A stretch of DNA of 64,000 bases from Sisyra terminalis. Taxonomy: Eukaryota; Arthropoda; Insecta; Neuroptera; Sisyridae. A model generated the notes under the pieces. It saw nothing but the letters and a program-made list of their open reading frames with translations, was not told the origin of the DNA and did not search any database. Positions 13,077 through 25,329 of this stretch are shown piece by piece. The translations under genes and the position numbers were made by a program. The stretch's first letter is position 1. Each line of letters begins with the position of its first letter. The stretch is from the NCBI GenBank assembly GCA_958496175.1, contig OY292274.1, positions 55,314,630 through 55,378,629 on the forward strand, read 5' to 3'.

Positions 13077-14010
13077 CTATATTAGACTGGGCCAAAAAAA
13101 TCGACTATTTTTTTTTTGAAAAGTATATCGAAAATATTGTTCAAGGTGACAAAAAAAAAATATCGGGAAGGTTTGAGCGTTGTCTTAATATTAATATTAA
13201 GAGGTCTATCATCTTTAATTTCGATTTTTTATTTGTGCTTTCATTTTTGCGTCAATGCTGTCAAACTATCAAGGTAAAAAAATCATTTGTTCATATGTTT
13301 ATTGAAAATTAAATTCCCTACAAAAAACTTTTAAACATTGATATATTTTTTAGATTTATCTTCTTTATTTTGGAATTTTGTAACTAACAAACAAATAAAT
13401 ATATAGAGATAAACAATATAGATTCTTAAAGGAAATTTAGTGCTCTACAAAAAAGATTTCTTAACGTTTTTACATAAAATCACTCTTTCAAAAGTTATTC
13501 ACAATTAAAGTTGAAAGAAAAATTAAATTATTGTTTTTTTCGTTGTTGAACCAATTTTGAAAGAGTGATTTTATGTAAAAACGTCAAAAGACCTTTTTTG
13601 CAGAGCATTAAATTTCCTTCACGATTGTATATTGTTCATTTCTATATATTTATTTGATCGTTATTACAAAATTCCAAAGAAAAGAAGATAAATCTAAAAA
13701 TGATATCAATCTTTAAAGCTTGATTATTCGGAAACGGCGTGTCTGGTGAAAATTTTTAACGAGACTTTTTTTGTAGGGAATTTAATTTTCTATAAATATA
13801 TGTGCAGATGAATTTTTTTACTACGATAGTTTGACAGCATTGATGCAAAAATGAAAGCACAAATAAAAAATCGAAATTAAAGATGATAGACCTCTTTATA
13901 TTAATATTAAGGGCTCAAACCTTCCCGATATTTTTTTTGTCACCTGTAACAATATTTCCGATATACTTTTCAAAAAAAAATAATCGATTTCTTTGGCCCA
14001 GTCTAGGCTA
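13077..14010. repeat. Giant palindrome / foldback element 1
   Basis: The first and last stretches are inverted copies. The left end TTAGACTGGGCCAAA mirrors the right end TTTGGCCCAGTCTAG, and the inverted match runs inward over several hundred bases. It includes a CTCTTTCAAAA / TTTTGAAAGAG pair near the centre (about 13,490 and 13,557). Internal landmarks shared with the other copies are a TTAATATTAATATTAAG block beside a run resembling GCTCAAACC, and GCTCTACAAAA. No intact transposase. The arms are close enough to form a hairpin if transcribed; it lies in SYT14 intron 1. Confidence 0.85.
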
Positions 14011-14479
14011 TATTTTTAATTATGTTGAATTCTTCTTCAAGAGCATTGGTGCTAAGAGGGAACTTGATTGCTCTGTACACGAAACTGTTGTAAGCTGCCA
14101 TTTTTTAAAGCAAGTTAATAAAATCGTTCTAGCTGTTTTATGTATTAACTACACGATTTTTTTTAAAGTTATCCCTTATTATAGAGTTAGTAGTAATAAG
14201 CAATTATACAGGAAATTATTTGGCATTTCTTTTAAATTGATTACTTTTTCCAATACATTTGTAGGTATAATGGTGATATACTGCTCTTGAAAGATAAAGA
14301 TTTTTCTGTCTCAAATTTCTGAGAAGTAAAAATATTATGGTAAAATACAATTTTGTTATTAATTCCAAGAGAAAGAATGAAATCAGCTCATAATCTTGAT
14401 GAAATTTAAGGATATGTTGTAATTGAAAAGATATAAGATTGGCTATATTAAGTATCTATATAAGAAAAGTGAGTGATTT

Positions 14480-14800
14480 ATTAAAATGAATGAACCAACC
14501 CGGTGTCTGTAGGCTCATTGAAAAGTTGAGTCCATTCATCAGCCACTTGCTAGATTCAATAACACGCGGTCACCCCCCGCCCACGCAAAGTGAGTTGCTC
14601 CTAAAGCCAACATTGTGTTCCCTACAACCCGAATGTACCCTAGTTTTCCGCACATTGACATCACATGCCCGATCTGCAATCGTAGCTTTCTGTGGTAGTG
14701 TAACGTGGCGTCACCCAGTCACTGCCCTACATCGCCAATGCAGCTTTCCAAGCTTCCCAAGCTTTCCACTTCAAACTGTTCCTTGTTTTTATACCTTCAC
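14480..14800. other. GC-rich island of unknown origin
   Basis: About 320 bp at roughly 50% G+C inside sequence of about 25% (for example CGCGGTCACCCCCCGCCC at about 14,568). Both strands have partial open frames but nothing I recognise, and no splice sites bracket it convincingly. It could be part of an uncharacterised retroelement, a recent insertion or a regulatory CpG-containing patch. Confidence 0.45.
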
Positions 14801-15925
14801 ATTCCTGATTCCTGTCCATTTAAAGTGTATCTGTTGATTTTCAAAAACACACCAATACATAATTATAATTACATTGCTCTATATCATAGTTTTCTTTTTC
14901 AATTTCCAACATTATTTAACATAAATACGATATTTTTTTCATTAATTTATCATTCAAAATCAGGTCAAGGTTAATACAAACAGGGATATGACGACCTATC
15001 TTAAAGTACGTAGAACTCGTGTATAACCTTTATTACAACGACAATTCCACTTATATATTCTCAGGTTCAATTACTAAAAGCTCCATTTCAATTGTTTTTC
15101 TGCTCTTGTTTGAAAACAAAGGAAAAATACAACTTAAACTTATTTCTAATAATTTCTACAATGTAAGTAATAAATTTCAAAGCACAAAAGAGAATGTTTC
15201 TCTTAATTAAAAGCGTGACCAACATTTATTTCATTTCAACATTTGTTTCATCTGAGAATAGAAGTTAGTTTTCAGAAAAGAATTATGTCCTATATTTATG
15301 AAAAGCTTGTATGTTTTCTTAAAAGTAATAACTTCAAATAGAAAATTTATACTTAAAACTATTTTTTTTAATTTACTTACATTTTAAAATTGATTAAAAA
15401 TAAGAAATAGGTTTTTTTAATTCAAACAATTAAAATTTCTTCAAAAAAAAAAACAAAATTTTATTTCACTTATTTAAAACTTAATTAAATTTAATTGACG
15501 CCAGTAACGTTTTGTTTCTAAATAACAAAAAAAAAAACAAATATTTTAACATCCTTAATGACGTATCAAGTTTCCGGTTGATTATATATGTAAAACAAAT
15601 ATATATTAATGTACAATTACATATATATACATAATGTATTTACTATTTATATGATATTTAACATTATAATTATTTATCTAATCTCAGATGTTTGTAAAAT
15701 TTTGTATTGAGAAATTAGTAAAACCTGTAGCCATTTAATTTTTTCTTTTAGTGCATATTATATTCCATATCATCTACTTCCCTTTTATCAATACAAAAAC
15801 AATTTTACAAAACTTTAATTCTTATCCCAGGAGTACTATAATTTTGAGTTTTCAGAAGAAAATACATTAGATAATTTGAAGCTACTTAGTTGGTTTAAAG
15901 TTTCTAAATTCCTTTTTTGGTGCAA
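14801..15925. other. SYT14 intron 1, no feature recognised
   Basis: AT-rich with A and T runs. No coding or structural feature could be supported. Confidence 0.5.
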
Positions 15926-15929
15926 AATA

Positions 15930-16330
15930 ATTAATATCTTAGATACTTTTTAAAAGAACTGTATCTCTTAATTTAAAATAGTATCTTAGATACCGGAAGG
16001 TATGCAGGATATGCAGTAAACAATAACATGGAGTACCTGGCAACCTGGTTAACTATCTCGTTAAAATAATTTTTTACTATGTCATTTTTTGACAAATTTG
16101 AACCGTTTTATTTTTATTTTACCTATATTCGGGGCTCTCAAAAAAAGTAAATAAGTTAATTTAAACTTACTTACCTACTTTAAAGTATCTAAGATACTGT
16201 ATCTTAGTTCCTTTATTTTTTGGTAAATTTTAACTACTATCTTAGATTATTTTAGAAGGAATTGTATCTTGTAACTGAAAAAGTATCTTTGATATCGAAA
16301 AGTAACTAAGATACCGAGATACCGAGAAAT
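15930..16330. repeat. Cluster of GTATCTTAGATAC-type repeats
   Basis: Two related blocks of about 65 bp (15,935-16,000 and 16,235-16,300) run in direct orientation. Each carries TATCTTAGAT-like words, then AA(C/T)TGTATCT. Further inverted words such as TATCTAAGATACTG lie at about 16,188. The words are themselves near palindromes. It is probably a decayed repeat element. Confidence 0.45.
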
Positions 16331-18614
16331 GATATACAAAGTTTTATTTAGTTTAATTGCTTTAGTTACAACATTAAATTTATACATCTTATATTAATCT
16401 TCAATCATTTATAAAGTGTGTTGTGTTTACAGAGGATAAGAAAACCATATTTTACAATTTCTATTAATAAAGATAAGAAATACATTTAGTTACATAAAAT
16501 TATGCTTAACTTCAAAACTGTTTTCCTTTAGAGCTGTGGCGTTGGAATTTTGGGTAACACCCTCATTAAGCATTGATTTCATATAATAATAGTGAGAATA
16601 ATAATACAAGAATCTAATAATGTAAGTAAATGTGAAAGTTATTTTCATTATTTTTCATAGATTTAAAAATAGCGTTAAAATGTAATTTTAATTTTAAACC
16701 ATCTAAAATTATGTTTTTACTTCGTTTAAAAATAAAATGGAAAATTGTTTTAAAGAAAACATGAAGCAACATTGATTCTATTTGTTTTGGAAGTTTTTGA
16801 TTTTTTGCTTGAGTCTATATATATTATTAAAAATTATCATAAAGATCATTATTACTTATGCTTGAAATAACAATGACTTTTAATTTATTCATTTGAAACT
16901 CTCGTTACGTAGTTGTAACTTAAAATCGATGTTTTTTTAGACTTACAAATTCTTATTTTTAGATCATAAACTTATCATTTCCTTGAATAAATCAACGCAT
17001 CAATTAATGGATATGTATTTAATTAGACTGGAAAATTATAACTTCGTAGGTTGAATATTGTGCATATAACGGTATCGCATACTCCTATGCTTTTAAGAGT
17101 ATCTACGAAGGTATAAGTATAGAATACCATTATGTGCTATTATCTTATAAAATAAGTTTGAAGCTATAAAATTTCTTATACAATTAATAGGTTGATACAA
17201 AATAACTATCTGAAGTTTTACATATTTTTTATATTATTTATTAAAATATAATATATCATGCCTTCAATATCTATTTCCGTTTGCTTAGCAAATAACAAAT
17301 TCTACAGACAAAATTAGTGTAGTTTTTATAAATTAGCACTGAGCTATATGTTTCGACCTCAAATTAATATCCAAAATGTTTAAATTTTCATAAATTTGGT
17401 TTTCTCGCCAATGTTAACATCAATAACACTTCAACTGATTAGTGATCTAATGTAGATAGACCATTTATAAAATTATCTTTCGCTAACTGTAAAATCTCAA
17501 CAAAAAAAAGCATTACAGATATGCAATTATGGCACGTTTATATTCTATAATTCTTCATAAGTACATAAAATTTGTGTTTTATATTCAATTATTCAATTAA
17601 AATTACTTAGTATCAAAAGACTATCAAAAAGAATAATACTGCGTTTAGTAATTGTCTTCAGTTATTAATATTTTAAGAGCTTAAAAGAATTCTTTCTAAT
17701 TTGCACATAAGACTTGGTCTAAAAAAAATTTAAGTTTGATGTATAATCATATCACTTCTAATTTTTCGTAACAGCCATGAATTTACTGTAAATTTTTGGC
17801 CTTTTTTGTACAGTATACGTAAATTAATAAATACCAACAACTTCGTTCAATATCTACATATTATTTTCAAATCCATATTGTTATTTTTGGACATAAACAA
17901 TCATCCATAACAGCCGGGTTAAAAGTATGTACGAGTATACTAAAAAGTATACTGTAAAGCCTAAACAGGCCTAAAGTTATTCATAGTCGCAAGAATATCT
18001 CTAATTTCAAAAAGATTTCAGTTATTTTTTTCCTCAAAGATATCATACTTTTATCTGTACTACTGTGAAATCATGTAAACAAATTTATGAATGTGTAGTT
18101 TATAACTGAGATAATTTTCTTAAGCAATTTCTTTGCAGAGTTTATACTTCATAAGCCAATGGCTAATCAGATTGTTGAGATTATACATATAGCATATACT
18201 TTTTTATAGACCCCTACATTTATTTATGTATATTAAACCCAAAGGATTTGACAAAACAGAACTGGAGAATTTAGAAAAAACACATTGGGAAAATACATAT
18301 ATATATCGGAAAAATGCAATTGAAATTCAATTTAATGGACTTAATATTTATAAGTTCTGGTTTATCCTTTAATAATATTTAACAAAAAATTAAATAGTTC
18401 ATCACTGCTCATTTTTTAATCAATTGTTTTTGTATTGTGGAAGTAATACGCAATTAAAACTGTTAAATAAATTTATCCTATTTTATTTTCTTTATTACGA
18501 TGAAATATTGCAAGAAATAATGGAATTTAAAGAAAAAAATATGAAAATTCTTTGTGGTGAAATACAGAAATAGTACAAAGCTTTTATAGTTAAATAACAC
18601 GACAGTATATCAAC
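16331..18614. other. SYT14 intron 1, no gene seen
   Basis: AT-rich. One small imperfect hairpin at about 17,040-17,120 has arms carrying CTTCGTAGGT / TCTACGAAGG. Otherwise nothing recognised. Confidence 0.45.
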
Positions 18615-18687
18615 GTTTTCGTAGTGTAGTGGTTATCACGTGTGCTTCACACGCACAAGGTCCCCGGTTCGATCCCGGGCGGAAACA
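18615..18687 (+). tRNA. tRNA-Val(CAC): tRNA-Val (anticodon CAC)
   Basis: A 73-nt cloverleaf. The acceptor arm GTTTTCG pairs with CGGAAAC. The A box is within TAGTGTAGTGGTTATCAC. The anticodon stem TGTGC/GCACA encloses TTCACAC, whose middle triplet is CAC, so it decodes GTG valine. The B box GGTTCGATCC lies in a CCCCG/CGGGG-type T arm, and the discriminator is A. A run of T follows directly and would serve as the Pol III terminator. It lies in intron 1 of SYT14 on the opposite strand. There is no intron, and all paired positions look intact, so it is probably functional. Confidence 0.96.
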
Positions 18688-19077
18688 TTTTTTTTTTTTT
18701 TTTTTGATAATTATTATCAATTATTAAACCTATATTTTTGTTTAATAGAATCTTTTTTAATATAAAATTTAAAGTTTGTAATTTTGACATTAAATGGTAC
18801 AAAGACAATTTTTCAATTAACATAGCAAATATAGCAGAGAAGTCTTTTAAAATAAATTTCTACTGCTTTTACTTTTATTAAACTCTTTACATAGATAATA
18901 CACCAAGTATATTTTAATTTTCTTATTTTCTTATTATCATATTATCATTTTATTATTTGTTGATTCATTTTTATTTTCATTCCAATTTTTGTGCTTCATT
19001 AGATTTAACATTGATATGTATTTTATTTATTTCCGAGTCACAATAAATTAATGGAAAATAATATATGTCTTATGAGA
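18688..19077. other. tRNA 3' flank and AT-rich spacer
   Basis: Begins with the T17-type terminator run of the tRNA. Otherwise AT-rich with no recognised feature. Confidence 0.5.
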
Positions 19078-19236
19078 CTCAATTTCTTCTTTATTGCGAC
19101 GCGTTTTAACAGTTTTTGACTTTCATCATCAAGTAATAATTTTTTTTTCAAAAAGAATTGACAAAATAATTATTACTTGATGATGACAGTCAAAAACTGT
19201 TGAAACTCGTCGTAATAAAGAAGAAATTGAGCTTCA
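19078..19236. repeat. Short palindromic element with hammerhead-like arms
   Basis: Two arms of about 62 bp (TCAATTTCTTCTTTATTGCG ... on the left and its reverse complement ending AAGAAGAAATTGA on the right) flank a spacer of about 35 bp. Each arm, read outward, contains TTGATGATGA, a hairpin (ACAGTC....ACTGTT in the right arm), then GAAAC in the right arm and AAAAC in the left. This order resembles the CUGANGA - stem II - GAAA core of hammerhead ribozymes found in Penelope-like terminal repeats. A core C is replaced by T, so activity is doubtful. Confidence 0.6.
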
Positions 19237-20095
19237 TTAGATGTTTCTCATCTTTAAGTAATTATTTCAAAATTTAATTTTTACTAATTGTATTTATTAG
19301 CAAAGATGGCAAAGAGTACTTCAACTAGTATTTAAAGATGTTGTGATTTATTTCCAACTTTTGCAAAAATTAAGTTACACATTTTAAACGTAGTAAATAC
19401 TGTATACCTAAATGGTTCTATGTGTTTTAACTGTTATGAACAATAATATAATTAATAAATGATTGCCAATTTGAAATAACTAAGGAAATAATTTTTATAT
19501 AATATTATTTTAAGATTTTAATAAAGCAATAATATAAAGTAATCATCATAAAGTAACTATTAAAACTGTACATTAAGCATTTACATGGTTTTTTAAATAC
19601 TGCTAAACTACTCAAATGAGCTTTCGTTATGGCATTTTCAAAATGTAGAAATGAAATAAAGTAATCAACTTCGGTTTTCCAATCCATTACCAACTAATCC
19701 CTTGTGCCGTTTCCATTATTTTCTGGTATTCAGTATTTTTGAGTAAAGTATTTTGATATTTTGAATAAAATAATATATATTCTACGCACAATTCGTGAAA
19801 TTGTCGTTCCCTGAAATGGCCAAAAACTTTATCAATTCGTAAAACAAGCCAAAAAATGCAAACTCCGTTGAAAGGGCAGTAGTTTTTAACCCTTTTGTGG
19901 TTTGAGATAATTAATGATATATCAAGAAATTTATCTTTTTACGAAATGTGTATTATTTTGCTCCATTTCTCGGATTGAACAAAATTTCAACCATTTCTTG
20001 TTAAAGACAATTTTGTGAAATATTCGTAACATATCCCTACTTATAAGAATACAATTTTTTTTAATTGTTATTTACCGACGCTTTATAACTACTAA
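19237..20095. other. SYT14 intron 1, no gene seen
   Basis: AT-rich. A 62-codon minus-strand open frame at 19505-19693 has no recognisable similarity and biased composition; I do not call it. Confidence 0.45.
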
Positions 20096-20211
20096 ATCTT
20101 TAGCAACTCTAGAGTTAAGGAAAATCCATAATCGAGAAATATTGAAAACTTGCTCGAATCGAAGATTGAACCCATCACCAACCAGTTTTGGAGTGGTCGC
20201 CTTAGTAACCA
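20096..20211 (-). repeat. tRNA-derived SINE, copy 2 (degraded)
   Basis: Aligns with copy 1 along its length: GCTCGAATCGAAGATTGAACC matches GCTCGATTCGAGGATCGAACC, and TTTGGAGTGGTCGCC matches TTTGGAGAGGTCACC, in the same orientation. The B box is mutated (TTCAATCTTC on the minus strand), so it is unlikely to be transcribed. Confidence 0.65.
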
Positions 20212-22699
20212 ATAGGTACAATGGTATATCAAAATAGTAACAATGGTTATGTCCTATCCCAAATTATAACTGAAAGAAATTATCGCAGGAATTAGTACAA
20301 ATTTCCCAAGTCAATACAACGATTTCCAAATTTGTAATGCTTTATCAGCTTTTTGTCGACTTCTTCAGATAAAATTGAAGATTAATTAATGGTCATAAAC
20401 TTGTACACATCACAAATTTGTGAGGAAAATTGAGAATGCAAGCTCAGTTGGTCTCATGAGGTTTGCTAAACTTGATACAAAAAAAAGTCAAATGAAGGAA
20501 GATTTATTGACATTTTTATTAAGAATTTCAAGAGATTTGAAAAATATAATTAAATAACAAGTATAATTCTGAATAAAATAAGGTCGAGTTAGTCAGAGCT
20601 CATTAAATTATATACCTACTTTGAGGAGTTCAAGAAAAGCTGTAGGCACATAATGTTTATGAAAATCATTATTTATTTCTCCTCCTTCCAAATCAATAAA
20701 TGACTGAATGATTAAATTCTTATTCAATTCAATAAAATCAATTTTATTCAGTGATTAAACTAATAGATATAGAGAATTCCTAAATAATTTTTATTGAATT
20801 AAAAAAGGGAAGAGGTACTTGGAAAAAATAAATATTAAACATAGTCAAATGTAAATTTTTTTAATGACCTCTCATAAAAGGGATCTTGGTCGAATTTCAC
20901 TCATCCCTTGTTTAAACCATATAATGACATTGTTGATTTAAGAATAACAACAGCAATGAAATTTATTAATATATTACTACGCCGCTTACGTATAAAGGGA
21001 ATTAATAATAAACATTTTTCGGGGTACTTTTCCATGAGGGTAGTTACGTACTCATTACTCATATAAAATGTATCATTGTTTTCATTGTTTGATATTAGGT
21101 AGACGTACCAGGTACCTTTGAAATCAAGATTACTGACATGAAAATTTCGTGAATCATACAATTAATCAGAAAAAAAAGCTTTATTTCACCTTGAATTCAC
21201 ATGGCTATTACATTATTCATTTGCCATGGACTCAACAGACACTTAGCCAAATTTTTACACGTTAGAATTTTATTCAATACTAAAGAGTTTTTCTATGCTT
21301 ATTTAAATGTTTTAATTTAATTTTGTTGCCTTTTTTTCCATTTTTATACAAGGTTGAGATAAGAGGGTTAAATAAATAAGACAAATCGATCAAACCTCAA
21401 ACAAAGCAGAAATTTATCTCCCTGCGCCCAGAGCTTTAATCGAACTAAATGCTTCGGTACACGCACATTAGGTACTTTGACTTTCTTTATATAATAAATA
21501 TAAAATTAATATAATAAACATGAAAACTATACTTGAAGGTTGTTAGTCTAATAGGTAAAAGCTTTTCGAAAGTAAGTTCTTTGAGAGTAATTCTGATACG
21601 TAATTCAACTATGATGATATGTAATTAATTCAGATGTGCATTTATGTTACAAGAATTTATTGATTTTTTTAAATAAATTATAACTTTAGATACACTTCAA
21701 CGTTGTAAAATGAATAGAGCAAAACTTTTAATATAATAAGCACAACAAAATAATCATGTAACTTGCAAAAGGATATACAAAGTGCATACGTTTACTCGTT
21801 ATAAATGCAATTATATTGCATGTGCAACTAAATTAGATAACCAATATTAAAAGGTTATTCACATTTTTCTTTGACCCAAAAGGTAAATTATTTCACATTG
21901 AGCATGTAATTACTTTTAATACGATCTAACAATTTATTTAAAAAGCCACTTTAATAAATTATTTTATATTGAACTTTTGTAATGATATCATCAGCATTGA
22001 GAAAATGAAAATTTCTAATCAATTAATTGTTTCATGATTGTTTTCTGAATAAAAACGTTTATACCCTTTATTGCATGACTGAAAAGTAAGTTTAAAAAAT
22101 ATTTTTTTTTTCATATTTGATGGTCGTTTTAAATGAAATTAAATTATTTATTGATAAAATAATTTCAGATACCAAGCAAAAATTTTCGCAGAAATTGGAA
22201 CCGGTTTTGTATATGAAAAAAAGTTTAAACTGAAAAGACCAATTATATGAAAAATCAAGACATTTAGAAATTAAAAAACTCTAAAATATAAAACATGAAA
22301 TTCCATTAAGTTTAGTCTGCAATTCCTTCTATGTTCTCATTTACATAATAATACGTATCATTCTAATTCCACGAGGGTCTTAAAGCTCTACTGTATATGT
22401 CACAATTTGTATTCTATTAATTTTGTATGAACATAATAAACTTTGCAATCAAAAGATTTTGAACTTCTCGGTTTAGACAAAATTTGCAACTTAGCCAAAT
22501 AATTTTGAAGTTTGGAATACTTTATTTACTAGTTGCTGTTTTGGATTTAATTATTATTTATTTATAAATCAGTTTGGAATTGGTCCAATAGAGACTTATA
22601 TCGCTACTTGACTACTAAAAAAAGATTTGTGAAGATTTTTTACATCTCTTCTGTTGTCTCTACAATCGTCTCTGGGAAGACATTTGTCAATATAAGTAT
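20212..22699. other. SYT14 intron 1, no gene seen
   Basis: AT-rich stretch without recognisable exons or elements. The 86-codon minus open frame at 20901-21161 shows no family features. Confidence 0.45.
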
Positions 22700-23800
22700 A
22701 CTAGTAGTTGCCCGTTGCATTCGCAACCAAAGGTTTTGTCTTAATAAAATTTTAAATATGAGATAATGTAGAGTTAATCAACAATCGAAATTTTAAATTT
22801 AATAATCAAAGTATTATTAATTTAAAAAAGTTTATCTAAAATTATATTAAGAAATAAAATATAAGTGTTTTTTTATATCATTTTAATAACATTTTAAATA
22901 ACGTCATTTCACTAAATTGGTATGAAAGTTAAATACTTATGTAGTACTTATACCAAATAGGCGATTTAAAATTTTGGTACGTTTTTCAACTATCAAACTT
23001 TTTAAAATCTATTTTTTATGAACCAATGGTTGTGATCTGGAGTAATTATATATTCGGCTGAAAAGCATTAAGGTAGCAATTTTTTGCCATATATTTCACT
23101 GTCAATTCAAATATAAATTCTTCGATACTAACTTTTTTTCGGTATTTAGAACTATTTAAAAACCAATTAATGTTTTTGAAAATAAATAAAATAATCGAAT
23201 TTACTTCCACGCTTTCCACCTATTTCCAACAATTTTGTATATACAACGTCCAAATGTGCGAGATCGAATATCTTTTTAGTCATGTTAACTAACATAAAGA
23301 AGGTCATTATTTTTTTTCGTTTTACATTGTATTTTCAAATATAAGTGCACATTTGTGTCGATGAAATTTGGAAAGTGTTTTCCTTATACGATGCAGATAT
23401 ATAATAAGAAAGGGCTTTTGAAAACTTCTCTCCTAAAAGAGTGAAAAACGGTAGCAAAGTTTGTAAGGGATAACGTTTAATAAACAATCGAAATTTCAAA
23501 TTTAATAATCAATCAAAGTCCATTAAAAGTGAAACATTATTACTGCTTAATATAAAACAAAGTTGATTTATTATTGGATACAAAAACTTAGGGTCTGCTT
23601 AAAAATTTAAACTCTGATAAGTAGATATATCTGTTTTAAGTTTATAAATGAGCATTATGTTTTTTGGCTTTCACATGTTGTAAACCTGAAAATCCTAAAT
23701 ACGTATTCACAAATAAATACATTAGTGAGTGAGTACCCTTACCAACGTTTTGAATGCGTAAGTGAGGATAACAGAGCGCATTTATAGCTAATTTATATAT
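22700..23800 (+). repeat. 1.1-kb dispersed repeat, copy A
   Basis: Starts ACTAGTAGTTGCCCGTTGCA and is nearly collinear with 57331-58480. Shared blocks include GTTAATCAACAATCGAAATT, TGCGAGATCGAAT/TGCGAAATCGAAT, ACGATGCAGATATATAA and CCTACCAACGTTTTGAATGC (here CTTACC). It ends in an ATTTATATATA tract. No protein-coding capacity. Such ACTAGTAGTTGCCCG-headed elements look like a non-autonomous transposon family, but the class cannot be told from two copies. Confidence 0.75.
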
Positions 23801-25325
23801 AAGAAGCCTCCATTCAGAATACTATGGATATTTTTCACAATACTACGATTATTATTTTTTTCCAACTATATTCCCATATTCCTCACCCATCCTTTTGTTC
23901 ATTTTTGGTCCATTGAACTATCCTATTTTTGAAAAGGTTGAAACATATTTTTTCGAATAAATAAATATTTTAATTGACTCCCTTCATAAAATATGCATAG
24001 AAATTTATATTTTATTCAATTGTTATACATTAAAACATTGTTATACATTAAAATCCAGTATTTCTATGATTATATTTTTGTATTTTTTACCATTCATGAA
24101 TATTATATAACGGAAATCAATAATTTACAATGTGTATCTACGAACAATTGTGTTTACAATTGCATAATATTAGAACATTTTGTTTCCAATTGAATTTTTT
24201 TAAAAAATATAATGAAATTGTTATACTCTTAAAAGGAAAAGAAAATATCATCCCCTATTCTTTCATGAAAAAAATAAACAGAATCAGAAGATGTTGATGA
24301 ATAATTGAATTTTGCTTTGACAAAGGAAAAATAAAATGGGAAAATAGAAAACGATTTTACAACGAAGTTGTTTTACGTTCCTATAAAAAGATATATAGTA
24401 TATCATATTTAAAAAAGTAATGAATTGCCAATATTGTCTTTTCCACGAGAAATTCTATTATGTACTTAATTTATGGTGAAGTTACTCGTACATAAAATAA
24501 AACAATGTATATGCCTATAATATTTTCATGCTTCATATTATAAGCACACTGTAGTTATTCATACTCTATCGATTATTTTACGTTTAAAGGAATATTTTTT
24601 TAAGTTTTTGTTTCGCTTAAATCATTTACCTTTATGGTAACTACTCATGTAATTTATTCAATGTTCGTTAAATTAACAATGTTTGATCAAATGAACTAAA
24701 CAAAAATACTGATAATTTATTCATGCTTGTGTAGTTATATTGGTAATGAGCATTAAATTGTATGGAACTTAAACTTTTTGATGAAAAATTTAGTATAGAT
24801 GCTTAAGTAAAAATTCATTTCTTTGAAATTAGATAGAATTATAAAAATAATGATTAAATTTTTAATACTTTTTTTTTAAATAAAACGATGTTACGTTTTT
24901 CATAGAATCAATTGTGGAGTATGTTTATATAGCTGTACATATTACATTACCAAAAGAAGCAGAATCGCTCATATTATAAAGACCAGAAAACATTTTTGAA
25001 AAATGTTATTTATTGTATTTCTTAAAGCATTTTTTTTTTGATACGTGCATTTTGAATATTTGGTAACCATCTGTAATTACAAAAGAAATTATTTCTACTA
25101 TTTTTCAATTACTACCTATCATTTTTTTACCAAATTTTAATCAATGGTGTCAAAATTAGCTATTTTAATTTAGATATTTTTAAGTCCTCAGATTTAAATA
25201 AAAATTCATAATATATAACAATCAACATACACTGACGGTGGTTCATACCAGGGTACATTGGAAACCAAACATTCTATGGGAAAAATCTATGACTATAGTC
25301 ACTAATGAGATATAAAGTAGTACGT
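23801..25325. other. SYT14 intron 1, no gene seen
   Basis: AT-rich intronic sequence. Nothing supportable as a gene or element. Confidence 0.45.
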
Positions 25326-25329
25326 GAAT

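Noticed and set aside
14490..14837. 115-codon frame in the GC-rich island
   Set aside because: Open mainly because GC-rich sequence has few stops; no recognisable protein and no splice context.
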